Below are positions 9,565 to 18,390 of a stretch of 37,787 nucleotides of DNA, piece after piece. The notes beneath the pieces were generated by a model. The model made no database searches and was not told the origin of the DNA. It was given only the letters and a program-made list of their open reading frames with translations. A program made the translations under genes and the position numbers. The stretch is from JAAYBY01 sp964654125. GTDB lineage: Bacteria > Bacillota > Clostridia > Saccharofermentanales > UBA5734. The first letter of the stretch is position 1. Each line of letters starts with the position of its first letter. The stretch spans positions 1 through 37,787 of the forward strand of contig CAZZGG010000016.1 in the NCBI GenBank assembly GCA_964654125.1. Direction: 5' to 3'.

Positions 9565-9593
9565 TTGACTATCATTTGGGCTGGTCATACAAT
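9565..9593 (+). promoter_or_regulatory. SigA-type promoter of the ABC importer operon
   Basis: TTGACT at 9565-9570 and TACAAT at 9588-9593 are separated by exactly 17 bases. Transcription would start near 9600, immediately followed by a small inverted repeat, TCTATC at 9601-9606 and GATAGA at 9613-9618, just before the ribosome site GGGGGGA. The repeat could be an operator or a 5' hairpin. Confidence 0.7.
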
Positions 9594-9636
9594 ATTGCCA
9601 TCTATCGCTAGAGATAGAATTTAGGGGGGAAAGAAA

Positions 9637-10596
9637 ATGAAAAAGATCAGCCTTATAGCCATGTGTCTGGCTCTTTTGCTTCTGGCTGTTTCCTGCAGCC
9701 CGGCCGCCAGCCCGGAGAAAACCTATCAAGTGGGCATATCCCAGTTATTGCAGCATCAGGCTCTGGATGCCGCCACCCAAGGCTTTAAGGATGCCTTGAG
9801 TGAAAAACTGGGTGACAAGGTTACTTTTGATGTACAAAACGCCCAAGGTGATCCTAACACCTGCGCCACAATTGCCAATGGCTTTGTCGCTGCCAATGTG
9901 GACCTGATCCTGGCCAATGCCACACCAGCCCTGCAGGCTGCAGCAGCAGCCACAGCAGATATCCCCATCCTGGGTACATCCATCACCGAGTATGGTGTCG
10001 CTTTAGGGATTAAGAGTTTTAGTGGTACAACCGGCAGCAATGTCTCCGGTACATCCGATCTGGCCCCGCTCGATGAGCAGGCCCAGATGGTCAAGGAGTT
10101 CTTCCCTGACGCCCAGTCAGTCGGCCTGCTCTACTGTTCAGCTGAAGCTAATTCAGTTTACCAGGTTGAGACAGTCAAGGCTGAACTGGAAAAATTAGGT
10201 TACAGCTGTCAGCTTTTTGCTTTTGCTGACTCCAATGACCTGGCTGCTGTAACAACAACCGCCATAAGCGCCAGTGATGTCATCTATGTGCCGACAGATA
10301 ACACGGTCGCCTCCAACACAGGGATCATTGACAACCTGTGCCGGCCCGCCGGCATTCCGGTCATAGCCGGTGAAAAAGGTATCTGTCAGGGCTGTGGTGT
10401 GGCCACCTTATCGATTGACTATTATGACCTAGGCTATGCCACCGGCCTGATGGCCTATAGGGTCCTGGCTGAATCTGCTGATGTCAGCCAGATGCCGATT
10501 GAGTATGCGCCCAATTTCACCAAGCTCTACAATGAAGAGATCTGCCATGATCTTGGTATCACACCGCCAGAGGGCTATGCTGCCATAGCCGATTGA
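9637..10596 (+). CDS. ABC transporter substrate-binding lipoprotein (TrpX/PF04392-like)
   Basis: 319-residue extracytoplasmic solute-binding protein. The signal sequence ends in a lipobox, LAVSC, with the lipidated cysteine at residue 20. The mature part has the two-lobed periplasmic-binding fold of the PF04392 family, with GTSITEYG in the first lobe and VPTDNTVASN and GVATLSIDYYDLG in the second, all typical of that family. Some relatives bind tryptophan or tyrosine, but most have no proven ligand. First gene of an operon with a permease and an ATPase; the start is preceded by GGGGGGAAAG. The divergent nucleoside hydrolase makes a nucleoside or base an alternative ligand. Confidence 0.88.
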   Translation: MKKISLIAMCLALLLLAVSCSPAASPEKTYQVGISQLLQHQALDAATQGFKDALSEKLGDKVTFDVQNAQGDPNTCATIANGFVAANVDLILANATPALQAAAAATADIPILGTSITEYGVALGIKSFSGTTGSNVSGTSDLAPLDEQAQMVKEFFPDAQSVGLLYCSAEANSVYQVETVKAELEKLGYSCQLFAFADSNDLAAVTTTAISASDVIYVPTDNTVASNTGIIDNLCRPAGIPVIAGEKGICQGCGVATLSIDYYDLGYATGLMAYRVLAESADVSQMPIEYAPNFTKLYNEEICHDLGITPPEGYAAIAD

Positions 10597-10621
10597 GCTT
10601 ATTACCTGACGAAAGGAAGCC

Positions 10622-11617
10622 ATGAATTTTATTTTGTTTCAAGCAGCACTCCTGCTCAATCCATTGGATCTGGTCAACCAGCTGCCCGGGGCTAGTGCCC
10701 AGGGCCTGATCTGGGGCCTGATGGCTATCGGTGTTTATATCACCTATAAGATCCTGGATATCGCTGACCTGACTGTCGACGGCTCCTTTTGCCTGGGCGG
10801 GGCCGTCTGTGTCATGCTGCTCCTAGGCGGTTTTCCCGTCAGCCTGGCCCTGGGCCTGGCTTTTTTAGCCGGCATGGCTGCCGGCCTGGTGACAGGCTTT
10901 TTCCACACCCTGTGCGGTATATCAGCTATCCTGGCCGGTATCCTGACCCAGCTGGGCCTGTGGTCAGTCAACCTGGCTGTGATGGGCAAGGCCAACCAGG
11001 CCATCAATGTCAGTAACTATAAGCTATTGGTTTCTTTACGCTACCTGCAGGAGACAGCCAAGGGCGAGCGGTCATTTTTCTGGTCACCGCTTTTTGTCAT
11101 GACTGTTTTCATCCTGGTCCTGATTGGCCTGCTCTACTGGTTTTTTGGCACTGAACTGGGATCATCGATCCGGGCTACCGGCGCCAATCTCAATATGGCC
11201 CGGGCCCAGGGTATCAACACTGATCTGAATAAAATGCTCGGCCTGATGCTTTCTAACGGCATAGTTGCCCTGTCCGGTGGCCTGCTGGCCCAGTACCAGG
11301 GTTTTGCCGATATCAGCATGGGCCGGGGTGCCATTGTGATCGGCCTGGCAGCAGTCATAATCAGCGAAGTTATTTTCTTAAAACTCTTCCGCAATTTTGC
11401 CTTAAAGCTGCTTGGTGTGGTCCTGGGTGCCGTGATCTATTATATAGTCATCCAGACCGTGCTCTGGCTGCGCCTGGATCCCAACTACTTAAAACTGCTC
11501 TCAGCCCTGATTGTTGCCATCTTCCTGGCCATCCCGTATTGGAAAGATAATCTACTGGCCAGCTGGCGCCTGCGCAGAGGAGGTGGCAGCCATGCTGCGT
11601 CTGGAAAACATCAGTAA
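10622..11617 (+). CDS. ABC transporter permease of the PF04392-linked importer
   Basis: 331-residue polytopic membrane protein with about eight to ten hydrophobic helices. The early block GVYITYKILDIADLTVDGSF is the signature of BPD_transp_2-type permeases that accompany PF04392 binding proteins. It starts 25 bases after the binding protein, with AAAGGAAG just upstream of ATG 10622. Its last 26 bases overlap the start of the ATPase gene, so the complex is made from one transcript. Confidence 0.88.
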   Translation: MNFILFQAALLLNPLDLVNQLPGASAQGLIWGLMAIGVYITYKILDIADLTVDGSFCLGGAVCVMLLLGGFPVSLALGLAFLAGMAAGLVTGFFHTLCGISAILAGILTQLGLWSVNLAVMGKANQAINVSNYKLLVSLRYLQETAKGERSFFWSPLFVMTVFILVLIGLLYWFFGTELGSSIRATGANLNMARAQGINTDLNKMLGLMLSNGIVALSGGLLAQYQGFADISMGRGAIVIGLAAVIISEVIFLKLFRNFALKLLGVVLGAVIYYIVIQTVLWLRLDPNYLKLLSALIVAIFLAIPYWKDNLLASWRLRRGGGSHAASGKHQ

Positions 11618-12386
11618 AACCTTCAATCCCGGCACAGTCAATGAAAAGACAGCCCTCAAAGGTCTCAGCCTGACAGTCAAGGAAGGCGATTTTGTCACAG
11701 TGATCGGCGGCAATGGCGCCGGTAAGTCCACCATGCTTAATGCTGTGGCCGGTGCTTATCCGGTCGACCAGGGCAGGATCCTGATTAATCATAACGATGT
11801 GACAAATCTGCCTGAATACAAAAGAGCCGCCTTGATCGGCCGGGTCTTCCAGGACCCCATGCTGGGCACCGCTGCCAGCATGGGCATTGAAGAGAATCTG
11901 GCCCTGGCCTACCGCCGCGGCCAAAGGCGAGGCCTCAGGTGGGGTATCACCAGCAAAGAGCGCGGTCTTTTTAAAGAACAACTGGCAGTCTTAGGTCTAG
12001 GCCTGGAGGATCGTTTGACGACCAAGGTCGGCCTTTTATCTGGTGGCCAGCGCCAGGCTCTGACCTTGCTCATGGCCACCTTGCAAAAGCCCCAGCTCCT
12101 GCTCCTGGACGAACACACCGCTGCCTTAGATCCCAAAACTGCTGCCAAGGTACTGGAGATCACCAACCTGATCATCGGCTCACACCAACTCTCGACCCTG
12201 ATGGTCACCCACAATATGCGCGATGCCCTGGCCAACGGCAACCGCCTGATCATGCTTTATGAAGGCCGCATCATCATTGATGTGGCAGACCAAGCCAAAA
12301 AAGATCTGACTGTGGAAAAAGTGCTGACCCTCTTTTCCCAGATCAGCGGTTCAGATGAGGCGGATGAAAAATTGCTGCTTTCCTGA
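11592..12386 (+). CDS. ABC transporter ATP-binding protein of the same importer
   Basis: 264-residue ATPase that powers the importer. Walker A is GGNGAGKS at 39-46, the signature is LLSGGQRQ, and Walker B is LLLLDEHTAALDP. A H-loop histidine lies in LMVTHNMRDAL. The frame is open further upstream inside the permease gene, but ATG 11592 has GGAGGTGG seven bases before it and gives the normal N-terminus, MLRLENISKTF. It overlaps the permease by 26 bases. A terminator-like hairpin follows. Confidence 0.92.
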   Translation: MLRLENISKTFNPGTVNEKTALKGLSLTVKEGDFVTVIGGNGAGKSTMLNAVAGAYPVDQGRILINHNDVTNLPEYKRAALIGRVFQDPMLGTAASMGIEENLALAYRRGQRRGLRWGITSKERGLFKEQLAVLGLGLEDRLTTKVGLLSGGQRQALTLLMATLQKPQLLLLDEHTAALDPKTAAKVLEITNLIIGSHQLSTLMVTHNMRDALANGNRLIMLYEGRIIIDVADQAKKDLTVEKVLTLFSQISGSDEADEKLLLS

Positions 12387-12413
12387 ATAGGTGAAAAAAC
12401 GAATATTTTCCAA

Positions 12414-12451
12414 GTAAAGAGGCTGCTTTTAGAAAAAGGCAGTCTTTTTTG
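12414..12451 (+). terminator. Probable intrinsic terminator of the ABC operon
   Basis: An imperfect stem (AGA..CTGC paired with GCAG..TCT, with a bulge) enclosing an A/T-rich loop and followed by a T6 run, about 30 bases after the ATPase stop. Confidence 0.5.
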
Positions 12452-12486
12452 TGATATCAGCCGCTGCTTACGCAGCTTGATTCAAG

Positions 12487-12492
12487 TATAAT
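12487..12492 (+). promoter_or_regulatory. Candidate -10 of the ceramidase-like gene, with small palindrome in the -35 region
   Basis: TATAAT at 12487-12492 has no good -35. In that position sits an inverted repeat, GCTGC (12463-12467) TTAC GCAGC (12472-12476), so expression may depend on a regulator binding there. Weak evidence. Confidence 0.3.
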
Positions 12493-12540
12493 CATCTTAT
12501 CCAGACAGTAAAAAACTTAAGTGTTATGAGGTGCAAGATC

Positions 12541-13935
12541 ATGAAAAACCACCCGCAGACTGATCATCAATTATTGGCCGGAGCCGCCAAAATTGATATT
12601 ACCCCTGTGACCGGCACCCAGTTAGCCGGCGACATTGGCCGAAACAGACCAGCCCAGCTTGTTCTGGAGCCCTTGTTTGCCAAAGCTCTTGTTTTAGATG
12701 ATGGTGCAAAGAAAATTTGTTTCCTGTCCCTGGATCTCCTGGCTGCCACCCGCGAGTGGTGCGACCAGATCAAACAGGAACTGGCTGGACATTACGGCAT
12801 CTTGCCGGAAAACACAATAGTCCATGTCACGCAAAACCACTCCGCACCTTCTTTGGGCCATCTCATGGTTACAGAGACAAACCAGCTGTTGCCAGAAGGC
12901 CCTGACTGGGATTTTGCCCGTGGCGGTGACGATGCCTACCATCCTCTCGTCGTGGCAAAAGTCATCAGCCTGGTCGGTCAGGCTTTGGCCGGTCTGCAGC
13001 CAGTCCAACTGGCTCTGTCCCGCAGCCTGGATGGCCGTTTTTCTTTCAACCGGCGTGTGATAATGCGCGATGGCACCGCCAAGACCCATCCGCGCGCCGA
13101 TGATCCCAATATCCTCTATGTCGAAGGTCCCAAAGACCCTGAGGTTGGAGTCTGTCTTTTCATAAACAGCAAGCTGGAAAACATTGCTGTGCTCCTGCAC
13201 CATTCCTGCCATCCCTGCCATGGTTATCCACACAATTATGTTTCATCTGACTGGCCTGGGGCCTGGTGTGCGCAGATGGAAGCAGAATTAGGTCCTGCTT
13301 GTGTCGCTTTGGTAGCCAATGGCTTTTGTGGCAACCTCTATCATCATGACTACAGCAATCCCACTTTCCCGCCCAGTGATTACAAAAAAATGGCTGCTGG
13401 GCTAACTGAAACAGCCTTAAAATCCCTCAAAAGAGCTATCATCAGTGAAAATACCGTGCTGGCCTGCAGCAACCGCCGTCTGACCTTGCCCATGCGCCAG
13501 TTAGCAAAAGAGCGCCTGGCTGCAGCCCGCCGCACCCTAGAAGAGCAGCCACTGCCCCTGTGGGATGAAAGCAAAGGTTGTATCGACTGGGACTGGTGGT
13601 ATGCCATGTCCACCCTTGATGTCCAGCAACACTATCAGCCAGATTTTCTGTTCACTTATGATATCCAGGTGGTGCGCATCGGTGACCTGGGCCTGGTCTG
13701 TTGTGGCGGCGAACCTTTTGTTGAGGGCCAGCTGCAGATCAAACAGAATTCACCAGCCCCTTTCACATTTACAGCCCATATGTGCAACTACTATGTTGGT
13801 TATATACCCACAAAGCTGGCTCTGCAAAATGGCGGTTACGAAACCTGGACCGGACAAGCTTCAAAACTGGCCCCTGAAGCACTTGATATCATCTGCAACA
13901 ATGCACTGGCCCAGTTGGAGGAACTTTTCAGCTGA
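12541..13935 (+). CDS. Neutral/alkaline ceramidase-like hydrolase
   Basis: 464-residue protein matching the N-terminal catalytic domain of neutral/alkaline non-lysosomal ceramidases. The opening AGAAKIDITPVTG is the family's usual entry block. Putative zinc histidines lie in VTQNHSAPS and in LLHHSCHPCHG, and NGFCGNLYHHDY follows. Characterised enzymes hydrolyse the amide bond of ceramide, but many bacterial members have unknown substrates, and this one lacks both a signal peptide and the C-terminal domain of secreted ceramidases. ATG 12541 is chosen over ATG 12526 because GAGGTG lies seven bases before it. It stands alone between two terminators. A general amidase or esterase role in glycolipid or glycan breakdown is equally possible. 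Confidence 0.8.
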   Translation: MKNHPQTDHQLLAGAAKIDITPVTGTQLAGDIGRNRPAQLVLEPLFAKALVLDDGAKKICFLSLDLLAATREWCDQIKQELAGHYGILPENTIVHVTQNHSAPSLGHLMVTETNQLLPEGPDWDFARGGDDAYHPLVVAKVISLVGQALAGLQPVQLALSRSLDGRFSFNRRVIMRDGTAKTHPRADDPNILYVEGPKDPEVGVCLFINSKLENIAVLLHHSCHPCHGYPHNYVSSDWPGAWCAQMEAELGPACVALVANGFCGNLYHHDYSNPTFPPSDYKKMAAGLTETALKSLKRAIISENTVLACSNRRLTLPMRQLAKERLAAARRTLEEQPLPLWDESKGCIDWDWWYAMSTLDVQQHYQPDFLFTYDIQVVRIGDLGLVCCGGEPFVEGQLQIKQNSPAPFTFTAHMCNYYVGYIPTKLALQNGGYETWTGQASKLAPEALDIICNNALAQLEELFS

Positions 13936-14001
13936 TCTGGCAAAGCATAAATGCTCTATTTTATTTGCTTGACATGCTTTTTTTGGCAAGTGAGCTTGAT
14001 C

Positions 14002-14040
14002 AAGCAAAAGGGCCGTCTTCTCTAGACAGCCCTTTTGCTT
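14002..14040. terminator. Bidirectional terminator hairpin
   Basis: A 17-base arm AAGCAAAAGGGCCGTCT pairs with AGACAGCCCTTTTGCTT with one mismatch around a short loop. It lies between the convergent ceramidase-like and flavodiiron genes and has T-rich sequence on the plus side and A/T-rich arms on both strands. Confidence 0.8.
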
Positions 14041-14063
14041 GGTTTTGCTTATAAACTCTAACT

Positions 14064-15245
14064 TCAAACTAATGTCTTACCATATTCCACGATGTCTGCC
14101 TGGGCCTGGCTGTCCGGGTTCCACAGATTCCTCTGGCCTTCCCCGATGATCTCAAAGCCAGCGTCGGCCAGCATGCCATTGAGGACCTTAACTGCTTCAC
14201 CGCTCCAGCCATAACAGCCAAAGGCAGCAGCCTTTTTATTTTTGAATTTAAGCCCCTTCATCATGGTAATCAGGGCTGCGATAGAATGGATAATCCCCTG
14301 AGTGATAGTCGGTGAACCAACAACGACAGTCTTGGAACGGAAGATATCAGTTATAACATCATTGATATCAGTCTTGGCGATATTATAAATCTTGACCACG
14401 ACATCCTGGTCGGCCAGGCCAATACCTTCGGCGATTTTTTCGGCCATCAGCTTGGTGCCATTCCACATGGTGTCGTAAACAATGGTGATCTGGTTATCCT
14501 GATAGTCTTCAGCCCACTGGGCGTACTTTGCGATAATCTGGCCGGGATTGTCACGCCAGATCACACCATGGCTGGTGGCAATGATGTCAATCGGCAGATT
14601 TAGAGCAATAACCTCAGCCAGCTTACGCCGTAAAAAAGCACTGAAAGGGGTCAGGATATTGGCATAATATTTAATGGCCTCAGCATAAAGCTCACACTCG
14701 TCGACCAGGTCATTATAGAGCTTTTCTGTCGCATAGTGCTGGCCGAAAGCATCGTTACTGAACAGAATATTGTCACCGGTCAGATAGGTCGCCATGCTGT
14801 CTGGCCAGTGCAGCATAGCCATTTCGACAAAGATGAGTTCCTTGCCGTTACCGATATCAATCTTGTCACCTGTCTTGACAACCTGGAAGTTCCAGTCCTC
14901 ATGGTACTGGCCCTTAAGTGACTTGACAGCATTAGCTGTACAATAGATCGGTGTATCCGGGATCCTTTTCATCAAAGCCGGCAAGGCACCACTGTGGTCA
15001 ACCTCACCATGGTTGGCAATAATGTAGTCAATCTGAGCCAGATCAATCTCGCTGGCCAGATTGTCAACAAACTCCTCAGCAAAGGGCTGCCAGACAGTAT
15101 CGATTAAAACTGTTTTTTCTTCCTGGATCAGATAAGAGTTGTAAGTCGAGCCCTTGTGGGTTGAATATTCATCACCATGGAAGCTGCGCAGTTCCCAGTC
15201 AACCTTGCCCACCCAGTGGACATTACCCTTGATATGCTTTTTCAC
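14064..15245 (-). CDS. Flavodiiron protein (A-type flavoprotein)
   Basis: 393-residue cytoplasmic flavodiiron protein that reduces O2 to water and/or NO to N2O. The metallo-beta-lactamase-like domain (1-250) carries the full diiron ligand set: H79-x-E81-x-D83-H84, H146, D165 and H226. The flavodoxin domain follows from about 253, with the FMN-binding loop YDTMWNGT. No rubredoxin or reductase domain is fused, so electrons must come from a separate partner that is not in this window. The start is GTG 15245; GGAG lies eleven bases upstream, a long spacing, and an out-of-frame ATG lies in between, which could lower translation. Strong marker of an anaerobe. Confidence 0.94.
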   Translation of the reverse strand: MKKHIKGNVHWVGKVDWELRSFHGDEYSTHKGSTYNSYLIQEEKTVLIDTVWQPFAEEFVDNLASEIDLAQIDYIIANHGEVDHSGALPALMKRIPDTPIYCTANAVKSLKGQYHEDWNFQVVKTGDKIDIGNGKELIFVEMAMLHWPDSMATYLTGDNILFSNDAFGQHYATEKLYNDLVDECELYAEAIKYYANILTPFSAFLRRKLAEVIALNLPIDIIATSHGVIWRDNPGQIIAKYAQWAEDYQDNQITIVYDTMWNGTKLMAEKIAEGIGLADQDVVVKIYNIAKTDINDVITDIFRSKTVVVGSPTITQGIIHSIAALITMMKGLKFKNKKAAAFGCYGWSGEAVKVLNGMLADAGFEIIGEGQRNLWNPDSQAQADIVEYGKTLV

Positions 15246-15331
15246 AAATAATCATGCTCCTTTCACTTAGCAGATGCGCTGGACCTGATTTAGCCTGCTT
15301 TCATATTATAGCCCAGCCAGAGCTTAAGCAA

Positions 15332-15360
15332 AAGATCCTGACCAAAAAAGTCAGGATCTT
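15332..15360 (-). terminator. Intrinsic terminator of the PepSY lipoprotein gene
   Basis: Perfect 11-base inverted repeat, AAGATCCTGAC (15332-15342) and GTCAGGATCTT (15350-15360), seven-base loop, followed on the minus strand by TTTTGCTT. It lies 30 bases after the lipoprotein stop. Confidence 0.8.
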
Positions 15361-15389
15361 AGCTGGATTACAATGATTGCTGAAAAAAC

Positions 15390-16973
15390 TTATCTTTTAC
15401 CGATCAATTCTTTTTCCATTTCCAGGACATCCCCGCTGCGGGCGTCAATATCATAATCATATTTGTAGTTGCCACTGATGAATTCGATTTCATATTTAGC
15501 CTTTTGACCTTCCACTTCCAGCTCCACATCAGTGAATCTGACATTTCCTGCTGCCAGTCCAGCATCTTTCAGGGCAAGCTCCTTGGCCTTGGCCTCGCCG
15601 ATATAGCTGTTTCCTGTTGCCCCGGTATTCTTGTTCAGTCTTTCTTTTTCCATCTCCAAAAGTGTACCCTGGCTGGCTTCTATCTCATACTCATATTTAT
15701 AAGTGGCTGTCCGGAACTCAACTTCATAGTAAACAGGGTTCTTTTTATTTTTCAGCTCTACCGTCAAAGAACCGACCTGGCTGGCTGCAAAGCCTGCATC
15801 CTTAAGGGCAATTTCCTTGGCCTTGGCTTCACCAATCTGAGCTGCAGGTTTTTGGCTTTCCTGGCTGCTAGTAGTGCTGCTTGTTTTGCTTGTAGTGCTT
15901 GACTCTGTCGTTGTTTTTGTAGTGGTCGTGCCAGCAGTCTTGCGCTGCTCTTTTTCCTTTTCAACAATCTTACCGCTGTAAGCATCAATATCATATTCAT
16001 ATTTATGGCTGCTGCTGTAAAACTCTACTTCATAAACTGTGCCTTTGCTGTCCTTATCCAGCTCGATCTTTTTGAAGGTGACTGCGCTGGCTGCCAGTCC
16101 GGCATCCTGCAGGGCGATCTGCTTGGCCTTGGCCTCACCAATATAGCTCACCGCCTGGCTCGTTTCAGGTCTTGTTGTGCTCGCGCTGGTCTGGCGCTGT
16201 TCTTTTTCCAAGGAGATGATCATGCCGCTGTAGGCGTCCAGATCATAGTCGTATTCATGGGTGTCCGTGTAAAACTCCACTTCATAGATCTCACGGCCAT
16301 TATCTTTTTTCTGGCTAGTCTTTTTGACAGTGACGGCCTTTTCCGGCAGACCGGCATCAGCCAGAGCGATCCGCCTGGCCTCGACCTCACCGATCATCTC
16401 TGTGCTTTCTGGCGGACTGGTCTCCCCTGTATCCTGGCGCGGCTTTTTCTCTACTTCCAGGATCTGGCCGCTGCTGGCATCTATCTCATAATCGTAACTG
16501 TTAGCCTGGCTGGTAAATTCCAACTCATAGATGACCTTTTCATCATCTCTGTCCAGTTTTGTCTTGCTGAAACTGACATCAGCCAGGGTCAGGCCGGCAT
16601 CAGCCAAGGCCAGCTGCCTGGCCTGGTCAGCACTGATAAAATCACCTTCCCTGGCTTTTTTAGCAGTATCAATAATTGATCCATCATGGGCAGCTATATC
16701 ATAATCGTAGCTGTAACTGTCTGTTTCAAACTGGAGGGCATATATTTCATTGCCGTCCACCATCTTTAGAGCTGTACCGGTAAAACTCACCTGGGCTGCA
16801 GCCAGCCGGGCATTAGCCAGGGCGATCTGCTTGGCCTGCTCGAGCCGGATGCCGGCTGTATCAGCCAGATTTGTCTCCAGGGGCTGCTTGATGCTATTTT
16901 GACAGGCTGTCAGGACTGTCAAGGCCAAAACGACTATAAGGACTAAGCTTATTATTGTTTTTCTTGTTTTCAT
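15390..16973 (-). CDS. Lipoprotein with six PepSY repeats
   Basis: 527-residue surface lipoprotein: signal peptide with lipobox LTAC, lipidated C24. The rest is six PepSY-type repeats of about 64 residues each (approximately 44-106, 113-177, 194-257, 278-341, 379-442, 458-521). Each begins with a form of AKxIALxDAGL, continues with YEVEF, and ends with YDIDAYSG. A Ser/Thr-rich linker separates repeats 4 and 5 (347-375). PepSY domains are thought to inhibit proteases or bind peptides or other ligands at the cell surface; function here is unproven. It lies directly behind the kinase gene but has its own promoter with tandem boxes (17001-17032), so it is the likely main target of the two-component system. 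The start is ATG 16973, with AAGGTGAG before it. Confidence 0.85.
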   Translation of the reverse strand: MKTRKTIISLVLIVVLALTVLTACQNSIKQPLETNLADTAGIRLEQAKQIALANARLAAAQVSFTGTALKMVDGNEIYALQFETDSYSYDYDIAAHDGSIIDTAKKAREGDFISADQARQLALADAGLTLADVSFSKTKLDRDDEKVIYELEFTSQANSYDYEIDASSGQILEVEKKPRQDTGETSPPESTEMIGEVEARRIALADAGLPEKAVTVKKTSQKKDNGREIYEVEFYTDTHEYDYDLDAYSGMIISLEKEQRQTSASTTRPETSQAVSYIGEAKAKQIALQDAGLAASAVTFKKIELDKDSKGTVYEVEFYSSSHKYEYDIDAYSGKIVEKEKEQRKTAGTTTTKTTTESSTTSKTSSTTSSQESQKPAAQIGEAKAKEIALKDAGFAASQVGSLTVELKNKKNPVYYEVEFRTATYKYEYEIEASQGTLLEMEKERLNKNTGATGNSYIGEAKAKELALKDAGLAAGNVRFTDVELEVEGQKAKYEIEFISGNYKYDYDIDARSGDVLEMEKELIGKR

Positions 16974-17000
16974 TTAGCTCACCTTGCCTTTCATGTCTTT

Positions 17001-17032
17001 ATTATAAAAGGCCAAGATTAAAGGAAGATTAA
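17001..17032 (-). promoter_or_regulatory. Activator-type promoter of the PepSY lipoprotein with tandem response-regulator boxes
   Basis: On the minus strand TTAATCTT (17032-17025) is repeated as TTAATCTT (17021-17014), exactly 11 bases apart, and a TATAAT (17006-17001) begins 15 bases after the start of the second copy. There is no consensus -35. The same geometry occurs in front of the response-regulator gene. Tandem half-sites with 11-base period are typical of OmpR/PhoB-family regulators. Confidence 0.7.
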
Positions 17033-17037
17033 GCTAA

Positions 17038-18390
17038 TCAACTGGCCAGGGGCAAAGTGAAAGTAAAGCTGCTGCCCTGGCCAGGCTGGCTTTTTACTGC
17101 CAATTGGCCGCCATGTTGCTCGGCAATCCACTGGACCATGGCCAGGCCCAGACCAGAACCGCTACTGCCGCTCCTGGCGGAGGCGGCCCGGTAAAAACGC
17201 TGCCAGATTTGGCCAAGGTCTGCTGCGGCTATACCAATACCGTTGTCTGCAACAGTCAAGACAGCTTCCCTTCCCTCCTGCTTGAGGCTGACCTTGATCC
17301 AGCCGCCTCGGTTTGTGAACTTAATGGCATTGTCCACTAGATTCAGCACCAGCCGGGTTAAGAGGGTCTGGTCAGCCTGTACCTGGATATCCGGGCTGAT
17401 TTCCTCAGTTAATTCAAGACCTTTTTCTCTGGCCACCAGGGCTTGTTCTGCCACTATCATTTCTAACATTAAGCTGAAATCAAATAATTCCAGTTGGATA
17501 TTTTCAGCTGCCCGGTCAGCCCGGGCCAGGGCCAGCAACTGACTGATCAGGCCTGACATCTTCCTGGCCTGGCGCAGGATCACATCCAGCAGCTGCTCTG
17601 TTTCTGCTTCCAGCTCCAGCTGCTCTAAGGCATATTCACACTGGGCAATGATCACAGCCACCGGGGTGCGCAGCTCATGGGAGGCATCTGCTGTCAGCTG
17701 CTTTTCCCTGGCGAAAGAATCCTGCAGCCGGCTCAGCATATTGTCGAAGGTGGCGGCCAGGGCAGACAGCTCATCTTTACTGCCACTCAGATTGATCCTT
17801 TGCGAAAGGTCGCTGCCTTCACTGATCCGGTCAGCCGCGGTCCGGATCTGTTCCACCGGTAAAAAGGCCCGCCGGGTGACCTGGTAACCGCCCAGGGCAG
17901 CAAAAACAAGCAAAAAGGGCAGGGCGATCAGGGCCGTCTGCAGCATGGTGTCAAAAGTTGCTGTGTTGTCTGCTGCGGTCAGACCACGGATCCAGATATC
18001 AGCCGCACCAGAAAAACTTTGCTTTTCATCATAGATGTAGTAAGGCTGGCCGCTGATATCCAGCTGCCTGTGCTGCTTATCAACCAGGTCAGTGTCCTGG
18101 CTAAAGCCATAGGGTATCCTGCCCTCAATCAGGCGGCCCTGGCCAGTGTAGATCAGGATATATACACCTTGCTGGTAGTAGTTCAGTTCAGGATTTATCT
18201 CCAGCACACCATCCTGGTAACCCAGCTCCTGGGCTACACGGCTGACCTGCTTGACCAGCTCAGCCTTGCGGGCACTATCCAGGCGGGTATCACTAAAAGA
18301 GAGCATGAAGACCAGCACCAGGCTAACCAGGATAAACATCAGGCTGGAATACCAGAGAGTAACTCTTGCTTTAATCGACAGCTTTTTCAT
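17038..18390 (-). CDS. Membrane sensor histidine kinase
   Basis: 450-residue HisKA-type kinase. Helix 1 spans about 12-31 and helix 2 about 149-170, with an extracytoplasmic sensor of some 115 residues in between. HAMP runs about 171-225, and the dimerisation/phosphoacceptor domain carries H238 in DASHELRTP. The ATPase domain has its N-box at 350-358, G1 box DNGIGI at 382-387 and G2 box GSGLGL at 411-416. It phosphorylates the response regulator encoded just upstream, whose 3' end it overlaps by 20 bases. The sensor domain is not recognisable. The downstream PepSY lipoprotein could modulate its signal. Confidence 0.94.
   Translation of the reverse strand: MKKLSIKARVTLWYSSLMFILVSLVLVFMLSFSDTRLDSARKAELVKQVSRVAQELGYQDGVLEINPELNYYQQGVYILIYTGQGRLIEGRIPYGFSQDTDLVDKQHRQLDISGQPYYIYDEKQSFSGAADIWIRGLTAADNTATFDTMLQTALIALPFLLVFAALGGYQVTRRAFLPVEQIRTAADRISEGSDLSQRINLSGSKDELSALAATFDNMLSRLQDSFAREKQLTADASHELRTPVAVIIAQCEYALEQLELEAETEQLLDVILRQARKMSGLISQLLALARADRAAENIQLELFDFSLMLEMIVAEQALVAREKGLELTEEISPDIQVQADQTLLTRLVLNLVDNAIKFTNRGGWIKVSLKQEGREAVLTVADNGIGIAAADLGQIWQRFYRAASARSGSSGSGLGLAMVQWIAEQHGGQLAVKSQPGQGSSFTFTLPLAS

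Noticed and set aside
16005..16679. Open frame of 224 codons opposite the PepSY lipoprotein gene
   Set aside because: It is antisense to a clearly coding repeat protein, repeats with the same period, and has no ribosome site.
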